64,000 nt of DNA from Paenibacillus naphthalenovorans (GTDB lineage Bacteria; Bacillota; Bacilli; Paenibacillales; NBRC-103111): positions 1-64,000 of the forward strand of contig NZ_FNDY01000025.1 of the NCBI RefSeq assembly GCF_900099895.1, given 5' to 3'. This document shows, one piece after another, positions 18,055 through 26,526 of this stretch (the stretch's first letter is position 1; each line of letters starts with the position of its first letter). A program made the position numbers and the translations under genes. The notes under the pieces were generated by a model. It made no database searches. It was not told the DNA's origin and saw only the letters and a program-made list of their open reading frames with translations.

Positions 18055-19479
18055 GTGGCTTACAGAAAAGTAGATTCGGACATCGTACGCAGAGTACGTG
18101 CCATCATTCCTGAACATAAGCGCGTGATGACGGAAAAGCCGGATTTGGCCGGCTATTCCTTTGACGGATCGTTTGGCACCTATATGCCGGAGCTGGTCGT
18201 GCAGCCCAAAAGCACCGCCGAGGTGGCGGCCATCGTCAAGCTGGCCTACGATGAAATCATTCCGGTGTATCCGCGCGGCCAGTCGACTTCGCTTTCCGGC
18301 GGACCGCTTCCTGTCGAAGGCGGCATTGTGCTGGACCTGTCCCGGTGGGATGAGAAGCTGGAGATTTACCCCGAAGATTTAATCGCTATCGTTTCCCCGG
18401 GCGTATTGACCTCAAGTATCCATGCGGCGGCGGAAAAGGCGGGGCTGATGTACCCGCCCGACCCGAGCAGCTCCGCCGTTTCGACCATCGGCGGCAACCT
18501 GGCCGAGAATTCCGGGGGCCCGCGCGGCTTGAAGTACGGGGTAACCAAAGACTATGTGCTGGGGCTGGAATTCGTCACGCCGCAGGGCGAAATTATCCGT
18601 ACGGGCGGCCGTACGGTGAAGAACGTCACCGGCTACGATCTGACCAAGCTGATTGTCGGATCGGAAGGTACGCTTGGCGTCATTACGGAAGCGACGCTGC
18701 AGCTGATTCCCAAGCCGCCGAAAACGGCTACGCTGCTGGCGATCTTTGACGATATCGTGACCTCCGGGCAAGCGATCTCGAAGGTGCTGACCTCGGGCAT
18801 CCTGCCCTCCAAGATGGAGATCATGGATCAGGCCTGTATTCACGCGGTGGAAAACTACGAGCCGAGCGGACTGCCTGTCGATGCGGAGGCGATCATCCTG
18901 ATTGAGGTGGACGGTCATGCCCGCACGGTAGAGGAAGAAATTCGGGAAGCCGGCCGGATTTGTGAGGCCATCGGGGCCCGCAAGGTACAGATTGCCAGCA
19001 CGGCAGCGGAGGAGGCCAATTTGTGGAAGGCGCGCAAAATGGTGTCTCCGGCGATCACCCGGGTCAAGCCGACCAAGATTTCCGAGGATGCCACCGTTCC
19101 GCGCAGCCAGATTCCGGCGATGTTTGCCCGGCTGAAGGCGATCCGCGAAAAATACAACGTCAACCTCGTCGTATTCGGCCATGCCGGAGACGGCAATCTG
19201 CATCCGAACATTGTCGCCGACAAGCGGGACAAAGAAGAGATGAAGCGTGTCGAGCAGGCCGTGACGGAGATCTTTGAGGCGGCCATCGAGTTGGGCGGCA
19301 CGCTGTCCGGCGAGCACGGCATCGGCAACATGAAGGCGCCGTTTATGGAGATGGAGCTGGGCAAAACGGGGCTTCAAATGATGAAGCTGATCAAGGATAG
19401 TTGGGATCCGAAAAATATTATGAATCCGGGCAAGATTTTTCCTGCTCCCGGGCAGCGGCTCAACTTAACGGAGGGGTAG
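18055..19479 (+). CDS. glcD: FAD-linked 2-hydroxyacid oxidase subunit GlcD
   Basis: A 474-residue FAD-binding PCMH-type flavoprotein that oxidises glycolate, D-lactate or a like 2-hydroxy acid. FAD contacts are PRGQSTSLSGG near residue 77, PDPSSSAVSTIGGNLAENS near 135 and VGSEGTLGVITE near 200. The C-terminal domain carries VVFGHAGDGNLHPN and SGEHGIG, typical of the family. GTG 18055 has the best spacing from AAAGGA; ATG 18046 is an in-frame alternative. It pairs with glcF six bases downstream. glcE is absent, as in Bacillus. Confidence 0.92.
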   Translation: MAYRKVDSDIVRRVRAIIPEHKRVMTEKPDLAGYSFDGSFGTYMPELVVQPKSTAEVAAIVKLAYDEIIPVYPRGQSTSLSGGPLPVEGGIVLDLSRWDEKLEIYPEDLIAIVSPGVLTSSIHAAAEKAGLMYPPDPSSSAVSTIGGNLAENSGGPRGLKYGVTKDYVLGLEFVTPQGEIIRTGGRTVKNVTGYDLTKLIVGSEGTLGVITEATLQLIPKPPKTATLLAIFDDIVTSGQAISKVLTSGILPSKMEIMDQACIHAVENYEPSGLPVDAEAIILIEVDGHARTVEEEIREAGRICEAIGARKVQIASTAAEEANLWKARKMVSPAITRVKPTKISEDATVPRSQIPAMFARLKAIREKYNVNLVVFGHAGDGNLHPNIVADKRDKEEMKRVEQAVTEIFEAAIELGGTLSGEHGIGNMKAPFMEMELGKTGLQMMKLIKDSWDPKNIMNPGKIFPAPGQRLNLTEG

Positions 19480-19485
19480 CGGCCG

Positions 19486-20778
19486 ATGAAGCATACCAAA
19501 GAATTGCCATACGACGAAACGATCCAATGCGTCCAGTGCGGCTACTGTTTGCCGGCTTGCCCTACCTATGTGACCATGGAACGGGAGACCCATTCGCCTC
19601 GCGGCCGGATCAATCTGGTGAAGATGGCGGCGGAAGGACATCTGTCGCTTCATGAGCTGGAGGGGCCGCTCGATCTGTGTCTGGGCTGCCGCGCCTGTGA
19701 AACGGCCTGTCCGTCGGGCGTAGAGTACGGTAAAATTCTGGAAGGTGCGCGGGAAGTGCTGGCGGAGCATAAGGCCCGGCGCACCTCCAAGCCGCTGCGC
19801 AAGATGCAGGACGCCATGTTCCGGAACGTCTTTCCCGACTCGAAGAAGCTCAAGGTTGCGGCCGATATGATCTGGCTGTACCAAAAGAGCGGTCTGCAGA
19901 AGGTGGCGCACAAAGGAAAGCTGACGCGGGTTCTGCCCCAAAACCTGTGGGCCTTTGAGGAAGTGCTGCCGCAGGTGACTTCTCCCGCAGCGCGGCGCCA
20001 TCGTCCGCGTCTCTTCGAACCGCCGCAGGGGACCAGGCCCAAATGGAAAGTGGCCTTTTTTACCGGCTGTATTATGGATGCGATGTTCGAGAAGATCAAC
20101 CGGCTGTCTATGGAGCTGTTGGCACTGGCAGGCTGCGAGGTGCAGGTGATCGCCGAGCAGACCTGCTGCGGGGCGCTTCACGCGCATGCCGGACGCAAGG
20201 ACGATACGGTGATGCTGGCCAAGCAGAATATTGAGGCGTTTGAGCGGCTGGATGTCGATTTCATTATCAACAATGCGGGCGGCTGCGGCGCGATGCTGGT
20301 GGAATACGATCACCTGTTCCATGGTGACCCGGAGTGGGAAACGCGTGCGAAGGCCTTTGTGGCCAAAACCCGCGATATTACCCAGGTGCTGGCGCAATGT
20401 GAGCTGCCGCTGGCCAAACCGGTCGACGAGATCGTCACCTACCAGCGTTCCTGCCATATGACCAACGTCCAGAAGGTGGTCAAGGAGCCTTTGGAGCTGA
20501 TCAAGCGGATTCCGGGGATCACGTATAAGGAAATGGCCAACCCGAATATGTGCTGCGGGTCGGCCGGGATTTACAATGTGGTTAATTACGAGGAATCCAT
20601 GGAGATCCTCGACGTCAAGATGGAGACGGTAAAGACGACCCAGGCGACGACGATCGTCACCACCAACCCGGGCTGTCTGCTGCAGATGAAGCTGGGCGTG
20701 CAGAGAGAAGGCATGTCGGCCAAGGTTCGGACGGTTCACCTCGTTGAACTGCTGGCGGAGTCCTGCGGTATTTCATAA
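19486..20778 (+). CDS. glcF: Glycolate/2-hydroxyacid oxidase iron-sulfur subunit GlcF
   Basis: A 430-residue iron-sulfur protein that passes electrons from GlcD to the membrane pool. Two 4Fe-4S ferredoxin motifs are clear: CVQCGYCLPAC near residue 13 and CLGCRACETAC near 65. Two CCG domains follow (TGCIMDAMF with TCCGALHAH, and SCHMTN with MCCGSAGIY). ATG 19486 has a GGAGGGG site and follows glcD by six bases. The gene ends the operon, with the hairpin at 20784 just after it. A long frame on the opposite strand is a by-product of its G+C-rich codons. Confidence 0.93.
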   Translation: MKHTKELPYDETIQCVQCGYCLPACPTYVTMERETHSPRGRINLVKMAAEGHLSLHELEGPLDLCLGCRACETACPSGVEYGKILEGAREVLAEHKARRTSKPLRKMQDAMFRNVFPDSKKLKVAADMIWLYQKSGLQKVAHKGKLTRVLPQNLWAFEEVLPQVTSPAARRHRPRLFEPPQGTRPKWKVAFFTGCIMDAMFEKINRLSMELLALAGCEVQVIAEQTCCGALHAHAGRKDDTVMLAKQNIEAFERLDVDFIINNAGGCGAMLVEYDHLFHGDPEWETRAKAFVAKTRDITQVLAQCELPLAKPVDEIVTYQRSCHMTNVQKVVKEPLELIKRIPGITYKEMANPNMCCGSAGIYNVVNYEESMEILDVKMETVKTTQATTIVTTNPGCLLQMKLGVQREGMSAKVRTVHLVELLAESCGIS

Positions 20779-20783
20779 ACATC

Positions 20784-20826
20784 AAGGGGCTGTCCCATAA
20801 GTCATCCTGACTGAGGGACGGCCCTT
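20784..20826 (+). repeat. Hairpin repeat, copy 1, acting as terminator after glcF
   Basis: AAGGGGCTGTCCC pairs with GGGACGGCCCTT across a loop that begins ATAAGTC. A second copy lies inverted at 47102-47160 with the same arms and the same ATAAGTC start to its loop. It ends the 9-kb operon. Confidence 0.65.
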
Positions 20827-20827
20827 G

Positions 20828-21136
20828 TTATATGAAAGAAACGACGATAGGGCAGGAGTAAGGGGGGAACACAATCTCATCCAAAAACGTTTTGACGCGT
20901 GCTTCCGCATGTTTCAGATTCATACGGGTTTGGCGATTCACAAGCCACGACCAGCGTATGAGCATGGCCCACCCTATGAAAGGTATTTTCAAATTACGAT
21001 GGAAGCTCGGGGCTGGAACTTCCCGCAGCGCGGGATGGAATTCAATCGTTCCGGCATAGATGCTTTTCGCCGTTTGTGCCGCCCGTGTTAAGTCGCTTGA
21101 GCAGCAGCGGAGCCGTATCCATTTACTTCGGATCAT
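20828..21136 (-). pseudogene. Remnant of a histidine-phosphatase (phosphoglycerate-mutase-like) gene
   Basis: The 102-residue frame carries CSSDLTRAAQTAKSIYAG and EARVKTFLDEIV, both typical of the middle of the histidine phosphatase family. The N-terminal RHG motif that carries the catalytic histidine is missing. The frame also ends at PIVVSFI, just where the family continues VVSHGG with the second catalytic histidine. Both halves of the active site are therefore lost. The 3' break abuts the hairpin repeat at 20784-20826. It is probably non-functional. Confidence 0.55.
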
Positions 21137-21247
21137 AGAATGGATATCCTTTTTTCAAGGAGGAGGTTACATAAAAGAAGAGAGGACGGGGCATTTTACC
21201 TTTTGTCCTGCGTTTGGCAATTTGCGGCGGAAGGAAACGATCGGCCT

Positions 21248-22195
21248 ATGAATGACTTCAGTCGGCACCAAGGCTATAGACGGATGTTTAAAGAAAATCA
21301 TTTGACGCTGGGACTGTTCTTTCCTTTGGAAGCGTATGAAGGAAGTATTCCGGTCATGAATGTGGAGGAACAAGTCAAGCTGGCAAAGAAAGCGGAGCAA
21401 TGGAATTTTGCTTCCTTATTTGTACGGGATGTTCCATTATACGATCCCAACTTTGGAGACACCGGACAAATCTACGATCCCTGGGTCTATCTCGGATATA
21501 TAGCGGCTCACACGGAAAAGATCGCTCTGGGTACGGGAAGTATTATAGTCACGCTAAGGCATCCTTTGCATGTCGCGAAAGCGGCTGCTTCTACCAACCT
21601 TATTTCCGGCAGACGGCTGATTCTTGGCGTGGCTACCGGCGATAGGCCTATGGAGTTTCCCGGCTTTTCGGTTGATTTTGATCAAAGAGGGGAACGGTTT
21701 CGGGAAGCCTTGTCCGTCATCAAAAACGTATGGAATCAATCATTTCCCGTCATTCAAACCCCCAGGGTACATATGGTCGGCGGAGATCTGCTGCCGAAGC
21801 CGGAATTGCGCGACATTCCGGTTCTGGTGACCGGCCATAGCGGCCAGTCGATGGAATGGATTGCGGCCAACGCAGACGGATGGCTGTATTACCCGCGCAA
21901 TCTCTTTCATCAAACGAGCCTGATTCGGGATTGGCGTTCTCATTTGGAGGTCTTCAAGCCCTTTACCCAGTCTTTATATATCGATTTGGCGGAGGATCCG
22001 GATGAAGCGGCCAGCGCCATTCATTTGGGGTTTCGAATCGGCCGCAGGCGCTTGATCCGATTCATTGAAAATTTAAAAGCTGCCGGAGTGAATCATGTCG
22101 TATTCAATTTGAAATACGGCAGCCGTCCTGCAGCCGAAGTCATAGATGAGCTGGGCGAAGAAGTGGTGCCTTTGTTTCCTGCTTTAGATGTTTAG
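21248..22195 (+). CDS. Luciferase-like flavin oxidoreductase (BA3436 type)
   Basis: A 315-residue bacterial-luciferase-family protein with an (alpha/beta)8 barrel that uses reduced flavin. Diagnostic stretches are HQGYRRMFKENHLTLGLFFP at the start, FVRDVPLYDP, TGSIIVTLRHPLH and LILGVATGDRP, as in the luciferase-type oxidoreductase BA3436 family. ATG 21248 lies 12 bases after GGAAGGA. Upstream in the same frame there are 36 more codons that do not match the family. A very strong Shine-Dalgarno at 21158-21167 lacks a normal start codon at the proper distance. The substrate is not known. Confidence 0.85.
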   Translation: MNDFSRHQGYRRMFKENHLTLGLFFPLEAYEGSIPVMNVEEQVKLAKKAEQWNFASLFVRDVPLYDPNFGDTGQIYDPWVYLGYIAAHTEKIALGTGSIIVTLRHPLHVAKAAASTNLISGRRLILGVATGDRPMEFPGFSVDFDQRGERFREALSVIKNVWNQSFPVIQTPRVHMVGGDLLPKPELRDIPVLVTGHSGQSMEWIAANADGWLYYPRNLFHQTSLIRDWRSHLEVFKPFTQSLYIDLAEDPDEAASAIHLGFRIGRRRLIRFIENLKAAGVNHVVFNLKYGSRPAAEVIDELGEEVVPLFPALDV

Positions 22196-22249
22196 ATGGT
22201 ATTCTGACATGTGAAGAGCATCAAAAATAAAAACGGACGGAGGGTTACC

Positions 22250-22453
22250 ATGTTTGTAGTGAAACTGTATAATCAATCGGCGGAATGCCTGCATATCGGC
22301 CGTTTCGATGATCTTGCGTCATCGGAAGAAGCGGCCAAAAAGGGATTAAGATATAGTCATGTAGCGATCATATATGAAGGAGAAATGCCGGTAAAGCTGT
22401 ATGATCAAGGCGAGTATAAAAACGGTTTTCCTTTAGGGGTCGGAAGCTATTAA
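22250..22453 (+). CDS. Small protein of 67 residues, unknown function
   Basis: Starts MFVVKLYNQSAECLH and ends FPLGVGSY. ATG 22250 has CGGAGGG six bases upstream and a terminator follows at 22475, so the gene is credible. It is a mix of beta-like and acidic segments with one Cys and no signal peptide. It may be co-transcribed with the luciferase-like gene 54 bases before. I do not recognise the family. Confidence 0.65.
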   Translation: MFVVKLYNQSAECLHIGRFDDLASSEEAAKKGLRYSHVAIIYEGEMPVKLYDQGEYKNGFPLGVGSY

Positions 22454-22474
22454 TCAAAAGACCGGCTAACCAAG

Positions 22475-22521
22475 CCAAAGTGAATCCAGGATCATCTATC
22501 AGATTCGCTTTGGTTTTTTTT
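22475..22521 (+). terminator. Terminator after the 67-residue protein gene
   Basis: The 12-bp stem CCAAAGTGAATC/GATTCGCTTTGG (one G-U pair) is followed by eight or more T. Confidence 0.85.
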
Positions 22522-22636
22522 ATCCAGCAATTCCCGTATTGAAAAAAGAGGGAAAACCGGAGGGAACGAGGAACTATTACACTATTCAACTATTTCTCGA
22601 CGATCTTAATAAGTTAAAGCAGAATCGATAAGGATT

Positions 22637-22672
22637 TTATATTATGATAATATAACGTTTGTTAACAAAACG
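22637..22672 (+). promoter_or_regulatory. Two abutting palindromes, probable operator pair
   Basis: TTATATTAT-G-ATAATATAA (22637-22655) is a perfect 9-1-9 palindrome. Directly next to it CG-TTTGTTAACAAA-ACG (22656-22672) has a perfect 12-bp core. PaaX or another regulator could bind here; which one is unknown. Confidence 0.5.
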
Positions 22673-22926
22673 CAATACAAATTTGCGAAATAGCTTGTTA
22701 GTTTGCTCCAATAGTCCTCATAAATACGAAATACACCAGATGGGTTAAAATAAAGCGAATAATAAACATAAGCGTGTAAGCGATTTCAATCGTCCCTTGC
22801 CTTTCCAATCACATTACGATATATAATCTTACGATAAAAAAACATAATACGGATGTAAAATTGAGCATTTTAAAGCATGTGTGAGATTTATCACAGGAAT
22901 TGAGCCAAAACTACCCAAATCTATTC

Positions 22927-22955
22927 TTGATAATATTCAAACAATTTTGTAAATT
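22927..22955 (+). promoter_or_regulatory. Possible sigma-A promoter of ech1
   Basis: TTGATA (22927) and TAAATT (22950) with a 17-base spacer. The -10 box is weak, and other pairs are possible in this AT-rich sequence. Confidence 0.35.
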
Positions 22956-23003
22956 ATGTATTGTATACGTAAGTCAAAAAAACGTAATAGGAGGTTTTTA
23001 AAC

Positions 23004-23804
23004 ATGTCATCCGTATCTGTGAACAAGGAAACCGCACTGACACTTAAAAAAGAAAATGGAATCGCAGAAATTCATCTGCACGTGAACAAAACGAACTCCT
23101 ACAGTCTGGACTTCTATCAAGAGTTGAATGCGGCGATTGACGATATCCGCTTTGATTCCTCGATTAAAGTTGCCATCCTCATGAGCGATGTACCGAAATT
23201 TTTCTCTGCCGGAGCGGATATTAACTTCTTGAAGGCGGCTGAGCCCCGTTTCAAAACGCAATTCTGCTTGTTCTGCAACGAGACACTGGATAAAATGGCG
23301 CGTTCCCCGCAAATTTTCATTGCCTGTCTTGAAGGACATACGGTCGGCGGCGGTCTGGAGATGGCGCTCGGGTGCGACCTTCGCTTTATGGGGGATCAAG
23401 CAGGTAAAATCGGTCTGCCGGAAATCTCGCTCGGGGTGCTCGCCGGAACCGGCGGAACGCAGCGGTTGGCGCGTTTGATCGGTTTCTCCCGCGCACTGGA
23501 CATGAATATCACAGGCAAAACGATCTCGCCGCAGGAGGCGCTCGAAATCGGCCTGGTCAACGATGTGTTCCCGCAGGAGCAAACGCGCGAAAAAGTGCTG
23601 GAATACGCCAGAAAAATCGTCAACAGCGCATCCTATGCGGCTTCGAACATCAAGCTTTCCATCATGAACGGCAAAGAAATGCCGCTGAATGTGGCGATTC
23701 GTTACGAAGGCGAGCTGCAAAATCTGCTCTTCCGTTCCGAAGATGCTAAAGAAGGTTTAAGCGCTTTCCTGGAAAAACGGCAGGCAAACTGGAAAGGTCT
23801 GTAA
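23004..23804 (+). CDS. Enoyl-CoA hydratase 1 (crotonase family)
   Basis: A 266-residue crotonase that should hydrate or isomerise an enoyl-CoA. The oxyanion-hole segments FSAGADINFLK and GHTVGGGLEMAL are present. The two catalytic glutamates are in GGGLEMAL and GLPEISLG. ATG 23004 follows AGGAGG. It is about 95% identical in protein to the gene at 43483 (13 differences in about 255 positions), including a 92-base stretch with no DNA difference. It differs mainly by a short N-terminal extension. It opens the aromatic-acid block and probably acts in the beta-oxidation-like steps. Confidence 0.92.
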   Translation: MSSVSVNKETALTLKKENGIAEIHLHVNKTNSYSLDFYQELNAAIDDIRFDSSIKVAILMSDVPKFFSAGADINFLKAAEPRFKTQFCLFCNETLDKMARSPQIFIACLEGHTVGGGLEMALGCDLRFMGDQAGKIGLPEISLGVLAGTGGTQRLARLIGFSRALDMNITGKTISPQEALEIGLVNDVFPQEQTREKVLEYARKIVNSASYAASNIKLSIMNGKEMPLNVAIRYEGELQNLLFRSEDAKEGLSAFLEKRQANWKGL

Positions 23805-23845
23805 CAAATAAAACGGTTGTTACCCACAGTAGGCAAGAAAACCTC

Positions 23846-23890
23846 ATAACGACGATATCCGCTGCAGCTTACAGCAGATATTGTCGTTAT
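23846..23890 (+). other. Stem-loop between ech1 and the CoA ligase gene
   Basis: ATAACGACGATAT pairs with ATATTGTCGTTAT (one G-U pair), with a GCTG/CAGC extension toward the loop. No T run follows, so a classic terminator is unlikely. It may be an RNA stability or processing element. Confidence 0.45.
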
Positions 23891-23939
23891 TCCTGCAGTC
23901 GTGCAATGAGTAATCCTGAACAAGAAGGTGGATATAACG

Positions 23940-25502
23940 ATGGAATTGCGTGGAATCGGTTCTTCCTATAACGCGGCTACCCGTTTTATCGATGACAATG
24001 TGAGTAATGGATTAGGCGACAAAGCTGCTGTTTATTATAACGATCAGAGCATTACCTACAGTCAACTGCAAGAATTCGTTAATAGAGCGGGAAATGGGCT
24101 TAAAGAGCTGTCGGTTGAAATGGAGAATCGCGTTTTGCTGATATGCCACGATACACCGGAAATGATCGCCGCATTCTATGGTGCGGTCAAGATCGGAGCG
24201 GTTCCTATTCCGGTCAATACCATCATGGCGCCTGCCGATTATGAATATTTTTTAAATAACAGCAGAGCGAAAGCGGTTGTCGTCCATGAAGATATCTGGC
24301 ATAAAATCCGTCATTTGCGTGACCGGTTTATTTATCTCAGGCATGTCATAGTGATTCATGATAGCGCTATCAAAGAGGCGGGCGTGATTGATTATCACGA
24401 ATGGATCCAAGCGGCTTCGCCTCAGTTGGAGGTGGCTCTGACGGATCCCGGCGATTCGGCCTTTTGGCTGTACAGCTCGGGAAGTACAGGCAAGCCCAAA
24501 GGCGTGATCCATTTGCAGCACGATATGGAATGGGCTTATAACGCCTACGCCAAACAGATTTTGCAAATCAGGGGAGACGACATTACGTTTTCCGCCTCCA
24601 AGCTCTTTTTTGCCTACGGCTTAGGCAATGGCATGTATTTTCCGTTAGGTGCGGGAGCATCCACCGTATTATTGCGGGAGCGTCCAAAACCGGAGACGGT
24701 GCTTGAAACCATTGAGAAATACAAGCCGACGATCTTTTTCGGCGTACCGACGCTTTACGGTTCGATGATTGATTTAGTGGAGCGTTCGGGTAAAACGTAC
24801 GATCTCTCTTCTCTCCGGCTTTGCGTATCGGCAGGAGAAGCACTGCCAGCTCAATTCATCAGGAAGTGGAGGCTGCTGTTCGGCGTCGATATTCTGGACG
24901 GAATCGGTTCTACGGAAGCGCTTCACATTTTTATATCGAACAGGGTCGGAGATATACGGGAAGGAAGCACAGGCAAGCTTGTTCCCGGTTATGAGGCCAA
25001 AATCGTGAATGAAATGGGAGAGGCTCTTCCTCCCAATGAAACGGGCGACCTGTTAATTAAAGGAGACAGCATCGCCAGCGCCTACTGGAATCTTCATGAG
25101 GAAAACAAAAACAAGTTTTACGGCGAATGGTTTCAAACCGGCGATAAATATTATATGGATGAAGAAGGCTACTTTTGGTATTGCGGCCGTTCCGATGACA
25201 TGATTAAAGTCGGCGGCATCTGGGTCTCTCCTATTGAAGTTGAAAACGCTTTAATCCGGCATGATGCCGTGCTGGAAGTCGCCGTGGTAGGCGCGAAACT
25301 GGACAGCAACCTGGTACAGCCTAAGGCCTATGTAGTGTTAAAGGAGGGGGTAGCCCCGTCGGATAGCTTAATGAATGATATGAAGGATTTTTTGAAGAAG
25401 GAACTGGCACCCTATAAATATCCGCGAATCATTGAATTTATCGATGAACTGCCCAAAACGGCTTCCGGTAAAATTCAACGCTTCAAGCTGAGAATCAGTT
25501 AG
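23940..25502 (+). CDS. Benzoate-CoA-ligase-like acyl-CoA synthetase
   Basis: A 520-residue ANL-superfamily enzyme that activates a carboxylic acid to its CoA thioester with ATP. The P-loop-like motif is SSGSTGKPKGV near residue 187, then GIGSTE near 322, TGDKY near 400 and the C-terminal lysine in KTASGKIQRF. The overall pattern fits the benzoate/4-hydroxybenzoate-CoA ligase group rather than the phenylacetate-CoA ligase PaaK. ATG 23940 has AAGGTGG eight bases upstream. It is the only ligase in the block and so probably supplies the entry step. Exact substrate unknown. Confidence 0.88.
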   Translation: MELRGIGSSYNAATRFIDDNVSNGLGDKAAVYYNDQSITYSQLQEFVNRAGNGLKELSVEMENRVLLICHDTPEMIAAFYGAVKIGAVPIPVNTIMAPADYEYFLNNSRAKAVVVHEDIWHKIRHLRDRFIYLRHVIVIHDSAIKEAGVIDYHEWIQAASPQLEVALTDPGDSAFWLYSSGSTGKPKGVIHLQHDMEWAYNAYAKQILQIRGDDITFSASKLFFAYGLGNGMYFPLGAGASTVLLRERPKPETVLETIEKYKPTIFFGVPTLYGSMIDLVERSGKTYDLSSLRLCVSAGEALPAQFIRKWRLLFGVDILDGIGSTEALHIFISNRVGDIREGSTGKLVPGYEAKIVNEMGEALPPNETGDLLIKGDSIASAYWNLHEENKNKFYGEWFQTGDKYYMDEEGYFWYCGRSDDMIKVGGIWVSPIEVENALIRHDAVLEVAVVGAKLDSNLVQPKAYVVLKEGVAPSDSLMNDMKDFLKKELAPYKYPRIIEFIDELPKTASGKIQRFKLRIS

Positions 25503-25609
25503 GGGACGAGTCCGTACCGCGGCCACCGTAATCTTGAAATTTTCTGAAAACTGGCATAATCTATTATCAGTGATTACCATTTACAATGAAGAAGGAGAAC
25601 TTAACAAGA

Positions 25610-26488
25610 ATGAAACCCAGATCACTGATGTTTACATTGTACGGTGACTTTATTCAATATTACGGTGGGGAAATCTGGATCGGAAGTCTGATTCGAATGA
25701 TGGCTGAATTCGGAATCTCCGAATCGTCGGTACGCGGCGCAACGCTCCGTATGGTTCAGCAGGATCTTCTGCAGGTGAGAAGAGTAGGGAATAAAAGCTA
25801 CTACAGCTTGACGGAAAAAGGAAAACGCAGAATCGAGGACGGCGTCAGAAGGGTATATTCGATCAAAAGCCACAAGTGGGACGGTTTCTGGCGAATTTTA
25901 ACGTATTCCATGCCGGAGGAAAAACGCGACTTGAGAAATCAGGTCCGCAAGGAATTAAGCTGGACCGGATTCGGGATGATTTCCAACAGCACCTGGGTAA
26001 GCCCCAACCCCTTGGAAAAACAAATATTGGAAATGATCGAAACCTATGAATTAAAGGAATATGCGATGCTGTTCAGCTCCAGTTCCCTCTTATCGCATGA
26101 CCAGCAGTACATCATTGACAAAGGCTGGAATTTGCAAAGCATTCAAGAGGATTACAAAACCTTCATCGAGACCTACAGGCCCAAATACGAGATGCTGAAA
26201 GAACGCGTCTGGAACGATTCCTTGACCAGTCTGGAAGCTTTTGTAGAACGAACATACCTTGTTCATTATTATAGAAAATTCCTGTTTAATGATCCCGGCT
26301 TTCCTCAGGATCTGCTGCCGCACAATTGGAACGGGAACGAAGCGAGGGATTTGTTTTGGAATATGCACCAGCTTCTCTCCACACTTTCGGTCAAATATTT
26401 TGAAAGCTTGTTTGAGCAGGCCCCTGACCGGGAAATTCAGGCCAAAAGGGAGAAGGCCATCAATCCGTTCGCAGAAATATATATTTGA
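25610..26488 (+). CDS. paaX: PaaX-family transcriptional repressor
   Basis: A 292-residue PaaX protein. It begins MKPRSLMFTLYGDFIQYYG, typical of the family, followed by a winged helix (EFGISESSVRGATLRMVQ near residue 40) and the long C-terminal domain (WRILTYSMPEEKR, HYYRKFLFNDP). Known PaaX proteins repress phenylacetate genes and are released by an aryl-CoA, usually phenylacetyl-CoA. ATG 25610 matches family starts; AAGGAG is about 14 bases upstream, a long spacing, and ATG 25586 is in frame but has no site. It probably controls the promoters at 22.9 kb and 36.8 kb. Confidence 0.93.
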   Translation: MKPRSLMFTLYGDFIQYYGGEIWIGSLIRMMAEFGISESSVRGATLRMVQQDLLQVRRVGNKSYYSLTEKGKRRIEDGVRRVYSIKSHKWDGFWRILTYSMPEEKRDLRNQVRKELSWTGFGMISNSTWVSPNPLEKQILEMIETYELKEYAMLFSSSSLLSHDQQYIIDKGWNLQSIQEDYKTFIETYRPKYEMLKERVWNDSLTSLEAFVERTYLVHYYRKFLFNDPGFPQDLLPHNWNGNEARDLFWNMHQLLSTLSVKYFESLFEQAPDREIQAKREKAINPFAEIYI

Positions 26489-26526
26489 CCCATATTTGAA
26501 GGTCAATGCGTAAGGAGGAGCTTGCT

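Larger units (their letters stand above)
22522..23003. other. AT-rich gene-free promoter region before the aromatic-acid block
   Basis: No credible gene on either strand in about 480 bases. It holds two abutting palindromes at 22637-22672, the 13-mer AAAAAAACATAAT at 22836-22848 (also present before paaA), a possible promoter at 22927-22955, and AACGTAATA at 22981-22989. The size and palindromes suggest a strongly regulated promoter. Confidence 0.5.

Noticed and set aside
18412-19377. 321-codon open frame opposite glcD
   Set aside because: Shadow of a gene with a clear FAD domain; Arg/His/Gly-rich translation and no ribosome binding site.
19465-20739. 424-codon open frame on the minus strand
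   Set aside because: It lies entirely opposite glcF, which has four iron-sulfur/CCG motifs. The antisense frame has no known motif and follows from G+C-rich third positions.
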